A DNA stretch of 25,716 nucleotides from JAAELZ01 sp965209105. GTDB taxonomy: Bacteria; Pseudomonadota; Gammaproteobacteria; Arenicellales; Poriferihabitantaceae. How positions within the stretch are numbered: position 1 is the first letter of the stretch; every line of letters starts with the position of its first letter. The stretch is taken from the NCBI GenBank assembly GCA_965209105.1, contig CBDBQB010000001.1, positions 1 to 25,716 on the forward strand, in the 5' to 3' direction. Positions 15,351 to 22,596 of this stretch are shown here, one piece after another. The notes under the pieces are model-generated. The model was not told the origin of the DNA and did no database searches. It saw nothing but the letters and a program-made list of their open reading frames with translations. Position numbers and translations under genes: made by a program.

Positions 15351-16736
15351 ATGTTGCCTGTGCTTGCCCTGCTTGGTCGGCCCAATGTGGGTAAGTCGAC
15401 CCTATTTAATCGCTTAACCGCGAGCCGAGATGCAATCGTTGATGATCAGCCGGGTGTTACGCGTGATCGATTGTATGGACGCGGCAAACTTGGATCTAAG
15501 CCGTATCTGGTTGTTGACAGCGGTGGCATCACTTTTCAGAATAATGAATTTGACCCTGAAATACTCGAGCAAGTTGACCTGCTGCTCGAAGATGCCAACG
15601 AAATACTCTTTTTAGTCGATGGTCGCGAGGGGATTCAAACCCAGGATGAGCAAATCGCGCGAAAACTCCGGAAGACCGGTATCAATGTAACAGTATTGGT
15701 CAATAAAAGTGAAGGTCAAGAAAAAGGCCTTGCAACGGCTGATTTTCACACCCTGGGCTTGGGTGATCCCGTTGCGATTTCTGCGAGTCGAGGAGATGGT
15801 GTCAAAGCGTTCATTGAGAACCTGCTTTCATCGTATCAAGTAAATGATGATCCGATTGACGATACAATTCCAAGAGTCGCCTTAGTCGGGCGACCCAACG
15901 CCGGAAAGTCAACATTGACCAATGCTTTGTTGGGCGAGGATCGCGTCATCGTAAGCGACGTGCCGGGGACGACCCGCGATAGTGTTAATGTTGAGGTAGA
16001 GCATAAAGGACAAGTATTTCGGTTAACCGATACTGCGGGTGTGCGCCGTCGAGCCAAAGTATCAGAAACAATTGAAAAGTTTTCAATCATCAAAACCTTG
16101 CAAGCGGTTGAACATTGTAATGTCGCGGTATTGGTTTTAGATGCACATGCGGGAATTAGCTCACAGGACGTTACGATTGCCAATATGATCCAAAACATGG
16201 GGAGAGCAATCGTGGTGGTGATCAATAAATGGGATGGTCTGGATCGTCGCGATAAAACAGTGATTGAAACGGCGATGGACATAAAATTTCCGTTTATGCA
16301 TCATGTTGAAGTGCTGCACATTTCAGCAAAACATGGAACAGCGGTCGGTAATTTGTTGCCGATGGTGAAGCGCGCCTATGATTCAACATTTCGAGATTTT
16401 CATACTGCTGAGTTGAATCGCTATTTATCGCGCGCGGTGGAGCATACTTCGCCGCCCATGAGACAAGGGCGTAAGATCAAAATTAAATTTGGCCATCAAG
16501 CGGGCAAAAATCCGCCGGTAGTGGTGCTACACGGAAACCAAGTTGATAAATTACCCAAAACGTATATACGATACTTACAAGGTGCTTTAGCGGAGGCCTA
16601 CGGTTTGGTCGGTGTGACAGTACGCTTAATTCCTCGGGTCGAGGATAACCCCTATAAACCAGATCCGACGGCGCGTCCAAAACGGACAACCAATTCAAAG
16701 GCGAATTCTAACGCAAGGCGAAAAAAACGCCGTTAA
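15351..16736 (+). CDS. der: Ribosome-assembly GTPase Der (EngA)
   Basis: Encodes 461 residues with two GTPase domains in tandem. The first has P-loop GRPNVGKS (9-16), DSGG (56-59) and NKSE (118-121). The second has GRPNAGKS (180-187), DTAG (227-230) and NKWD (292-295). A C-terminal KH-like domain and a very basic tail (ARRKKRR) follow. Der acts in maturation of the 50S ribosomal subunit. In the first domain the G4 motif is NKSE rather than NKxD. The ATG directly touches the end of the foldback element and no Shine-Dalgarno sequence is visible, so the element must supply its leader. Confidence 0.96.
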   Translation: MLPVLALLGRPNVGKSTLFNRLTASRDAIVDDQPGVTRDRLYGRGKLGSKPYLVVDSGGITFQNNEFDPEILEQVDLLLEDANEILFLVDGREGIQTQDEQIARKLRKTGINVTVLVNKSEGQEKGLATADFHTLGLGDPVAISASRGDGVKAFIENLLSSYQVNDDPIDDTIPRVALVGRPNAGKSTLTNALLGEDRVIVSDVPGTTRDSVNVEVEHKGQVFRLTDTAGVRRRAKVSETIEKFSIIKTLQAVEHCNVAVLVLDAHAGISSQDVTIANMIQNMGRAIVVVINKWDGLDRRDKTVIETAMDIKFPFMHHVEVLHISAKHGTAVGNLLPMVKRAYDSTFRDFHTAELNRYLSRAVEHTSPPMRQGRKIKIKFGHQAGKNPPVVVLHGNQVDKLPKTYIRYLQGALAEAYGLVGVTVRLIPRVEDNPYKPDPTARPKRTTNSKANSNARRKKRR

Positions 16737-16761
16737 AATTCATCTGGGTTAATAACACTGC

Positions 16762-18087
16762 CTATGTGTTTGTTTTTGAATCGACAGTTGCCGTTATGCT
16801 TCCCCTATATAGCTTCGCTTGGACCGAGTCGCCCAGCTTAAGCTCGTTCGCGCTGCGGATGAGGGCACCTTCGGCGTTTTGTACGATGGCATATCCGCGC
16901 GCGAGAGTATGGTGCGGACTAAAGGCATTGTTCTTTATGTTTAATCGTTCGAGTGTGTTGTATTTGTTTACCAGCAGGTTTTGTATCGCTTTATCCAAAC
17001 GGAAATTTAGGCGATTGAGCGCATTCGATTGATAGGCCATTTGCACCGCGGGGGCACAAGTCCGTAAACGAAGTTTAAGCTGTGCCAAATGCCTGCCTCG
17101 ATCTTGCAATTGCTCGAGATAGCTGGCCCTCAGTTTCAATTTGGATTGTTCGAGCAAGCCGGATTGAAGACCCAAGCGATCTGCCGGATGTTTAAGTCTT
17201 TGTTTAGTTATATCCAATCCTTGTTGCAGGGTGGCAAGTTTTTGCTCAATCTCAAGGCCGAGGCTGCTATTCAAATGAGCGAGAGATCGTTTCAACTCAG
17301 CGATATCGGGCGTGATTAATGCGGCGGCGGCGGTGGGTGTCGGGGCGCGTAAATCTGCCACGAAATCGCTGATCACAGTATCTGTTTCGTGTCCTATCGC
17401 GCTCACTAAAGGCACGGGACAACTTGAAATTGCGCGCGCTAGCGCTTCATCGTTAAAGGCTAGTAAATCTTCCATACTGCCCCCTCCGCGGGCAAGTACA
17501 ATGACGTCTGGTGTATCGTCGATAGCGATTTTAAGCTGTTCGATGATTTCATCGCTCGCGCGCTGGCCTTGTACGCGAGTCGGGTAGATGCTTAAACGTG
17601 CGAAGGGGTAGCGCAAGCTCAAAGTGCTAATGATGTCATGGAGGACTGCGCCCGACGGGGAGGTAATGAGTGCAATATGTTTGCATGCTGTTGGGATGGC
17701 CTGCTTGTTTTCTGCATCGAATAGGCCTTCGGCTGCTAATTTAGATTTGAGTGCCTCGAACTGGCGGCGCAATTCACCTTCTCCAGCGGCTTCAATATAC
17801 GAACAGATAAGCTGAACATCGCCGCGTCCGGTGTACATTGAGATTTTGCCGCGAATTAATATTCGCGCACCGTCCGCCGGTAAACTCGTGGCCAAGTATT
17901 TTTTATTTTTAAACAATACGCATTTTAGTATGCTGTTGTTCTCTTTTAATGCAAAGTAGATATGGCCAGAAGAGGGCATTGACACACTAGCCACTTCACC
18001 TTCTATCCAAACGTCAGGGTAGCTTTTCTCGAGCACGTCCTTTATTTCGGACGATAATTGCTCGACGGTGTAGATCATATTAGGCAT
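16762..18087 (-). CDS. xseA: Exodeoxyribonuclease VII large subunit
   Basis: Encodes 441 residues. An N-terminal OB-fold (about 1-100, with SGHIYFALKE and KCVLFKN) binds DNA. The catalytic domain follows (about 110-310) with the family motifs ALITSPSGAVLHDI and VLARGGGSMEDLLAFNDE, and then a long coiled coil. With the small subunit XseB it degrades single-stranded DNA to short oligonucleotides. ATG 18087 is reported; an ATG three codons in (18078) could also start it. It is convergent with der, with only 25 bases between the stops and no obvious terminator. xseB is not nearby, as is common in this gene order. Confidence 0.95.
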   Translation of the reverse strand: MPNMIYTVEQLSSEIKDVLEKSYPDVWIEGEVASVSMPSSGHIYFALKENNSILKCVLFKNKKYLATSLPADGARILIRGKISMYTGRGDVQLICSYIEAAGEGELRRQFEALKSKLAAEGLFDAENKQAIPTACKHIALITSPSGAVLHDIISTLSLRYPFARLSIYPTRVQGQRASDEIIEQLKIAIDDTPDVIVLARGGGSMEDLLAFNDEALARAISSCPVPLVSAIGHETDTVISDFVADLRAPTPTAAAALITPDIAELKRSLAHLNSSLGLEIEQKLATLQQGLDITKQRLKHPADRLGLQSGLLEQSKLKLRASYLEQLQDRGRHLAQLKLRLRTCAPAVQMAYQSNALNRLNFRLDKAIQNLLVNKYNTLERLNIKNNAFSPHHTLARGYAIVQNAEGALIRSANELKLGDSVQAKLYRGSITATVDSKTNT

Positions 18088-18123
18088 TGAGGTGGAAGGT
18101 TGGGTCCCGTGTTTATTATTGAC

Positions 18124-18155
18124 ATAAAAAAACCGAGCGACTAGCTCGGTTTCTT
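18124..18155 (-). terminator. Rho-independent terminator of the small lipoprotein gene
   Basis: AAACCGAGC (18130-18138), a 5-base loop and GCTCGGTTT (18144-18152) form a perfect 9-bp stem. On the minus strand it is followed by a run of T (the A-tract 18124-18132 on plus), and this gene ends 37 bases upstream on that strand. The plus-strand T-run is broken (TTTCTTT) and there is no plus gene just before it. Confidence 0.85.
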
Positions 18156-18191
18156 TGAATAGCCATTGGAGTGGCCTAACTTAGCAATGGC

Positions 18192-18539
18192 TTAGTTATA
18201 GTAAGGCTTCACTCCTGCGTAACGCTTGGCTTGTGCAATGCCAATAGCGGCTGCTTTTGAAATATGTGCTGCGATACGGTCCGCTTCTGCAGCGTCGCCA
18301 GCTTCGGCCTTTTTGTGTGCTGCTTTGAGCAGCTTTGATAAACTAACCGCACTACCACCCGTGGCTTTATCAATTACGCGCCATTCTCCGGAAACTGCTT
18401 TAGCCGCTTTCACGTCAGCAGCTGCCTGTGTGAGGGCTGCACTGGGCGCCATCATTTTTGCTTTATCGTCACTTCCTGCTGAAGCGCAGCCTGCGATGAC
18501 AAGAGTGCTCGCGAGCGCCATTACTAATGATTTTTTCAT
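18192..18539 (-). CDS. Small alanine-rich lipoprotein, resembles SoxXA-binding (SoxK) type
   Basis: Encodes 115 residues from ATG 18539, chosen because GGGAG lies about 5-9 bases upstream and the leader then starts MKKSLVMALAS; a longer frame to 18608 would add an implausible 23 residues. The lipobox VIAGC gives acylated Cys18. The mature part is nearly all helical, Ala/Lys-rich, with VSGEWRVID and LLKAAHKKAEAGD segments, and ends GVKPYYN. This layout recalls the small lipoprotein that binds the thiosulfate-oxidising SoxXA cytochrome, and similar alanine-zipper lipoproteins such as Lpp-like proteins are the alternative. No sox gene is in the window. Followed by a strong terminator, so it is a single-gene unit with its own promoter. 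Confidence 0.7.
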   Translation of the reverse strand: MKKSLVMALASTLVIAGCASAGSDDKAKMMAPSAALTQAAADVKAAKAVSGEWRVIDKATGGSAVSLSKLLKAAHKKAEAGDAAEADRIAAHISKAAAIGIAQAKRYAGVKPYYN

Positions 18540-18565
18540 CTTTTCTCCCAGTGGATATTTATATG

Positions 18566-18594
18566 GTATTAACAATATGCCCATGTGGTTGCAC
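18566..18594 (-). promoter_or_regulatory. Predicted promoter of the small lipoprotein gene
   Basis: On the minus strand GTGCAA (18594-18589) and TAATAC (18571-18566) stand 17 bases apart. This would start transcription about 20 bases before ATG 18539, leaving room for the GGGAG ribosome site. The same GTGCAA at -35 is seen before guaB and yciB. Confidence 0.4.
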
Positions 18595-18737
18595 AGTGGG
18601 CGGATCAATGTATACTTCTTATTAGCCTATATAGTACAACAAACTGGGTAGCAGCAGGGAAAGAAATTTTTATCCGCGGCCAAGGTTTCTTTGATAAGAA
18701 AACCGCACAACTATTTTAGATTAAATCGCTGGCAGGG

Positions 18738-18767
18738 GTGCAAGCGAATTTATTGTTTCTGTATAAT
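18738..18767 (+). promoter_or_regulatory. guaB promoter giving a nearly leaderless transcript
   Basis: TATAAT at 18762-18767 is a perfect -10, with GTGCAA at 18738-18743 as a weak -35 (18-base spacer). Transcription would start about seven bases after the -10, at 18774, which is the A of the guaB ATG. No Shine-Dalgarno sequence precedes that ATG, which agrees with a leaderless mRNA. Confidence 0.6.
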
Positions 18768-18773
18768 CGGTAG

Positions 18774-20231
18774 ATGGAAAATATAGAACTTGCACTCACC
18801 TTCGACGATGTTCTACTCGTCCCTCAACGGTCTGCTGTTTTACCCCATCAAGCAGATCTTAAAACAGCATTTACGCGAGATTTAAATCTCAACATACCCT
18901 TAGTATCTGCCGCGATGGATACTGTTACAGAATCTCGCGCGGCGATATGTTTAGCGCAAGAAGGGGGAGTGGGCGTTGTACACCGAAACTTATCCCCGAG
19001 CCTACAAGCTGAACAGGTATCTAAGGTAAAGAAACACGAAAGTGGTGTGATCCATGACCCGATCACCGTTAATCGTGACGCCCGCGTCAGTGATGTATTG
19101 GAACTTATGCTCACACATCATATTTCGGGGGTGCCTGTGGTTGACGGAAGTCGGGTAGTCGGGATAGTGACCAATCGAGATTTACGCTTCGAGCTTAATC
19201 ATGATGCGCCGATTAGTGAGATTATGACGCCGCAGGCGCGTTTGGTCACCGTTAAAGAGGGTGCAAGCCATGGCCGGGTTAAAAAATTACTCCACGAACA
19301 CCGGATTGAAAAATTAATTGTTGTTGACGATGATTTTAATCTTAAAGGCCTGATTACCGTTAAAGATATTCAGAAGTCCACAGATTTCCCAAACGCTTGC
19401 AAAGATGAGCAAGGCCGGTTATTGGTGGCCGCCGCGGTGGGCACGGGCACAGATTCTGATGAACGCGTCGAAGGCTTGGTTCGTGCTGGGGTGGATGCGA
19501 TTATTGTGGATACCGCTCATGGCCATTCTATTGGCGTGCTTGATCAGGTAAAAGCCATTAAATCACAATACGACGTACAGGTAATCGGTGGCAATATCGC
19601 CACCGCAGAGGCAGCTTTAGATTTGGTGAAAGCCGGCGCAGATGCTGTCAAGGTCGGAATCGGTCCTGGCTCGATATGTACCACGCGCGTGGTGGCGGGC
19701 GTTGGCGTACCGCAAATACAAGCCGTTATGAATGTTGCTAAAGCCTTGAAAGGATCCGGTGTGCCATTTATTGCGGACGGAGGTTTGCGATATTCCGGAG
19801 ATATTGCCAAGGCGATTGCGGCGGGAGCAAATTGCGTGATGGTAGGCGGCCTGCTCGCAGGAACGGATGAAGCGCCCGGAGAAATAGAGATGTATCAAGG
19901 CAGGTCATACAAATCTTATCGTGGCATGGGTTCATTGGGCGCGATGGCAAAAGGTTCGAAAGACCGCTATTTTCAAGAAGGTGTCAAAAGCCCAGAGAAA
20001 CTCGTGCCTGAGGGAATAGAAGGCCGTGTTGCCTATAAAGGGCCGATGATAAATATTATTCATCAGCTGATGGGCGGCTTGCGTTCTAGTATGGGATACA
20101 CCGGCAATGCGACGATTGATGAGATGCGAACAGAGGCAAAGTTTGTTCGCATTACCAACGCAGGCATGAACGAAAGTCACGTGCATGATGTGTCAATCGT
20201 AAAAGAAGCCCCCAATTATCACCGTAGCTAG
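18774..20231 (+). CDS. guaB: Inosine-5'-monophosphate dehydrogenase
   Basis: Oxidises IMP to XMP with NAD, the committed step of guanine nucleotide synthesis. The 485-residue product has the (beta/alpha)8 barrel with the catalytic loop GIGPGSICTTR (Cys302), the NAD/IMP region DTAHGHS (246-252) and the C-terminal YRGMGSLGAM flap. A pair of CBS domains (about 93-205, HDPITVNRDARVSDVLELML) is inserted in the usual place and probably gives nucleotide feedback control. The stop TAG (20229-20231) lies within the CTAG end of the foldback element that separates it from guaA. Confidence 0.97.
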   Translation: MENIELALTFDDVLLVPQRSAVLPHQADLKTAFTRDLNLNIPLVSAAMDTVTESRAAICLAQEGGVGVVHRNLSPSLQAEQVSKVKKHESGVIHDPITVNRDARVSDVLELMLTHHISGVPVVDGSRVVGIVTNRDLRFELNHDAPISEIMTPQARLVTVKEGASHGRVKKLLHEHRIEKLIVVDDDFNLKGLITVKDIQKSTDFPNACKDEQGRLLVAAAVGTGTDSDERVEGLVRAGVDAIIVDTAHGHSIGVLDQVKAIKSQYDVQVIGGNIATAEAALDLVKAGADAVKVGIGPGSICTTRVVAGVGVPQIQAVMNVAKALKGSGVPFIADGGLRYSGDIAKAIAAGANCVMVGGLLAGTDEAPGEIEMYQGRSYKSYRGMGSLGAMAKGSKDRYFQEGVKSPEKLVPEGIEGRVAYKGPMINIIHQLMGGLRSSMGYTGNATIDEMRTEAKFVRITNAGMNESHVHDVSIVKEAPNYHRS

Positions 20232-20496
20232 TGTAGTGTATTAAATAGATCGTATATATCAGAGCGCCCAAATGATCCCAGACAAGACACAGACAGTAGT
20301 GAATGGTGTACCTTAATAAGGGCTGTAACGCAGTATTGGGTTATTTGGGGGCTGCTCCCTGCGGGCGAGACAATAAACGGCCATCTACGTTGTTGCATTT
20401 CTTGCAAAGGACTGGCCATTCACTGCGAAACGCGCCTAGTATCTGGCCGTTTCTTGTCTCGCTGATACATACGATCTATTTAATACACTACACTAG
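20228..20496. mobile_element. 269-bp foldback (MITE-like) element, copy B, between guaB and guaA
   Basis: The element runs from CTAG (20228-20231) to CTAG (20493-20496), exactly the length of copy A. The first and last 28 bases (20228-20255 and 20469-20496) are perfect inverted repeats, extending to 34 of 35. Inner blocks AGTGAATGG / CCATTCACT also pair, so the whole element is a large imperfect palindrome. Its reverse complement aligns end to end with copy A (shared core CGGGCGAGACAATA at 20362-20375), so the two are inserted in opposite orientation. No gene is encoded. The left tip provides the guaB stop; guaA starts 24 bases beyond the right tip. Confidence 0.82.
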
Positions 20497-20519
20497 CGTT
20501 ATATCAAAAATTAATCATT

Positions 20520-22073
20520 GTGAGTGATCCGAGAACAGATCAAATATTGGTGATTGATTTTGGGTCGCAATACACCCAGTTGATCGCGCGCAAGGTGCGC
20601 GAAGCGGGGGTATATTGTGAAATTTACCCATTTGACGTGCCGATGGAAGCGATCGAAAAGTTTGCGCCCAAGGGTGTCATTCTGTCTGGCGGCCCCGAAT
20701 CAGTCACCACCGAGGAGACGCCCCGCGCACATCTGGGAATTTTTAAATTAAGGGTGCCCGTGTTAGGTGTTTGCTATGGTATGCAAACGATGTCTGCGCA
20801 ACTCGGGGGGCAGGTTGAGGGTTCTGAACATAAAGAATATGGCCACGCCAGCATCAATTTTCTTGCGCCTTGTGCCTTGTTTGAAAATATCAATTGTCAG
20901 TCGATAGATGTCTGGATGAGTCACGGCGATCGCGTCAGTACGATCCCCAAAGGTTTTAACATTGTGGGCGCAAGTGCTAACGCGCCGCTGGCAGCTTTTG
21001 CGGATGAGTCTCGGAAATTTTATGGTATCCAGTTTCATCCTGAGGTGACCCATACTGCAGATGGTCAGCAAATAATTGACAATTTTGTGCATACGATATG
21101 CGGCTGCAAAAATGATTGGCAGAGCAGCAATATTATTGAGCAAAGCATCGATAAGGTACGTGAGCAAGTTGGGGAGGATGAGGTGATCCTAGGGCTGTCC
21201 GGTGGGGTCGACTCTTCTGTTGTAGCCGCTTTATTACATGAGGCGATTGGCGATCAACTGACTTGTATCTTCGTGGATAACGGCTTATTGAGACTGGATG
21301 AAGGCGATCAAGTGATGCAAGCTTTTGCGGACAACTTGGGGGTAAAAGTTATCAGGGTTGATGCCGAGGATGTGTTTCTTGACGGCTTAAAAGGTGAGGC
21401 CGACCCCGAGGTAAAACGCAAAATTATTGGAAATTTATTTATCGAGATTTTTGAACGAGAGGCCCGTAAGTTGGACAACGCGAAATGGCTGGCACAGGGT
21501 ACCATTTACCCGGATGTTATCGAGTCGGCGGGTAATAAACTCGGTAAGGCGAAAGTGATCAAATCTCATCATAATGTGGGGGGCTTGCCAGATAATATGG
21601 CGCTCGGTTTGGTCGAGCCGCTGCGTGACCTGTTCAAAGATGAAGTACGGGCATTGGGCGTAGAACTTGGTTTGCCTGCAAAAATGATTTATCGACATCC
21701 GTTCCCAGGGCCGGGTTTAGGGGTTCGAATATTGGGTGAAGTCAAAAAGGAATTCGCAGATATCTTGCGCCAAGCCGATGCAATCTTTTTGGAGGAGTTG
21801 TATCGGCATGATCTCTACGATGGGATCAGTCAAGCATTTGCAGTGTTCTTGCCGGTTAAATCAGTGGGTGTGGTCGGTGATAACCGCGCCTATGAGTATG
21901 TGATTGCCTTAAGGGCGGTTGAGACGATCGATTTTATGACCGCGATATGGTCGCAGATTCCATACGATGTACTGGCCATTGTTTCAAGTCGAATTATTAA
22001 TGAAGTGCGGGGCGTGAGCCGAGTTGCTTATGATATTTCGGGTAAACCGCCTGCAACGATTGAGTGGGAATAA
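20520..22073 (+). CDS. guaA: GMP synthase (glutamine-hydrolysing)
   Basis: Aminates XMP to GMP with ATP and glutamine. The 517-residue product has the class I glutamine amidotransferase domain (Cys85 in GVCYGMQ, His172 and Glu174 in QFHPE). The ATP pyrophosphatase domain follows with P-loop SGGVDS (226-231), and then the C-terminal dimerisation domain ending PPATIEWE, a family hallmark. GTG 20520 gives the conserved start before QILVIDFGSQYTQLI; no ribosome site is evident. The tadA frame overlaps its 3' end. Confidence 0.97.
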   Translation: MSDPRTDQILVIDFGSQYTQLIARKVREAGVYCEIYPFDVPMEAIEKFAPKGVILSGGPESVTTEETPRAHLGIFKLRVPVLGVCYGMQTMSAQLGGQVEGSEHKEYGHASINFLAPCALFENINCQSIDVWMSHGDRVSTIPKGFNIVGASANAPLAAFADESRKFYGIQFHPEVTHTADGQQIIDNFVHTICGCKNDWQSSNIIEQSIDKVREQVGEDEVILGLSGGVDSSVVAALLHEAIGDQLTCIFVDNGLLRLDEGDQVMQAFADNLGVKVIRVDAEDVFLDGLKGEADPEVKRKIIGNLFIEIFEREARKLDNAKWLAQGTIYPDVIESAGNKLGKAKVIKSHHNVGGLPDNMALGLVEPLRDLFKDEVRALGVELGLPAKMIYRHPFPGPGLGVRILGEVKKEFADILRQADAIFLEELYRHDLYDGISQAFAVFLPVKSVGVVGDNRAYEYVIALRAVETIDFMTAIWSQIPYDVLAIVSSRIINEVRGVSRVAYDISGKPPATIEWE

Positions 22074-22539
22074 GCAACATTTAGCCTATATGCGACTTGC
22101 TTTCGAGCAAGCGCAATGCGCCGCCGCTGAAGATGAAGTCCCCGTGGGGGCTGTGATCGAGCTGCAGGGGAAAATAATTGGATCAGGCCATAACCAGAAT
22201 CGCCAGCTAAACGATCCGAGCGCTCATGCCGAAATCAATGCACTGCGTGCCGCGGCACAGCATGTAGACAACCTTCGCCTAAACGGCGCAAATCTTTATG
22301 TGACATTAGAGCCTTGTGTGATGTGCGCGGGGGCGATCTTGCATGCTCGAATTGATCGAGTATTTTATGCAACGGCCGACGTTCGATGGGGCGCAGCGGG
22401 CAGCATTGCCAACGTACTCGAATCGCCTTTACTGAACCATCAATGCCAAGTGGTTGCAGGCTATTTGCAGCAAGAGTCTGCTGCATTACTGGAGAAATTC
22501 TTTGCTGAAAAAAGAAAAACTAAGCACTCAGCGCGTTAG
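22060..22539 (+). CDS. tadA: tRNA-specific adenosine deaminase TadA
   Basis: Deaminates A34 to inosine in the anticodon of tRNA-Arg (ACG) so that it reads several codons; an essential zinc enzyme. Zinc and catalytic residues are His56 and Glu58 (SAHAEINAL) and Cys86 and Cys89 (LEPCVMCAG). EVPVGAV and ILHARIDRVFYA also match the family. Start is uncertain: TTG 22060 (chosen, gives MSGNKQHLAYMRLAFEQAQ in register with E. coli) overlaps guaA by 14 bases. ATG 22024 would overlap by 50, and ATG 22090 would trim the first helix. No Shine-Dalgarno sequence decides among them. The overlap suggests coupling to guaA. Confidence 0.9.
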   Translation: MSGNKQHLAYMRLAFEQAQCAAAEDEVPVGAVIELQGKIIGSGHNQNRQLNDPSAHAEINALRAAAQHVDNLRLNGANLYVTLEPCVMCAGAILHARIDRVFYATADVRWGAAGSIANVLESPLLNHQCQVVAGYLQQESAALLEKFFAEKRKTKHSAR

Positions 22540-22596
22540 ATATATTCAAAGGCGTCGATTTCAGAGTGGCTTGCTTGCGATATACGTCTAACGTGC
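22531..22596. terminator. Inverted repeat spanning the tail-to-tail stops of tadA and the Sel1 gene
   Basis: GCGCGTTAGATATAT (22531-22545) pairs with ATATACGTCTAACGTGC (22579-22595) apart from a two-base bulge and one mismatch. Each arm contains one of the two stop codons, in opposite directions, so it could act as a shared bidirectional terminator. The 33-base loop and absence of T-runs make termination uncertain. Confidence 0.35.

Noticed and set aside
15702..15713. NKSE in place of NKxD in the first Der GTPase domain, as a sign of lost function
   Set aside because: Glu for Asp is a mild change, the rest of both domains is intact, and I cannot exclude that it is normal in this lineage.
20228..20527. 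Short open frames on both strands between guaB and guaA
   Set aside because: They fall inside the palindromic element, which explains open frames on both strands.
22531..22596. attC site (GTTAGAT and GTCTAAC boxes)
   Set aside because: The order is GTTRRRY then RYYYAAC, the opposite of attC, and it lies between housekeeping genes.
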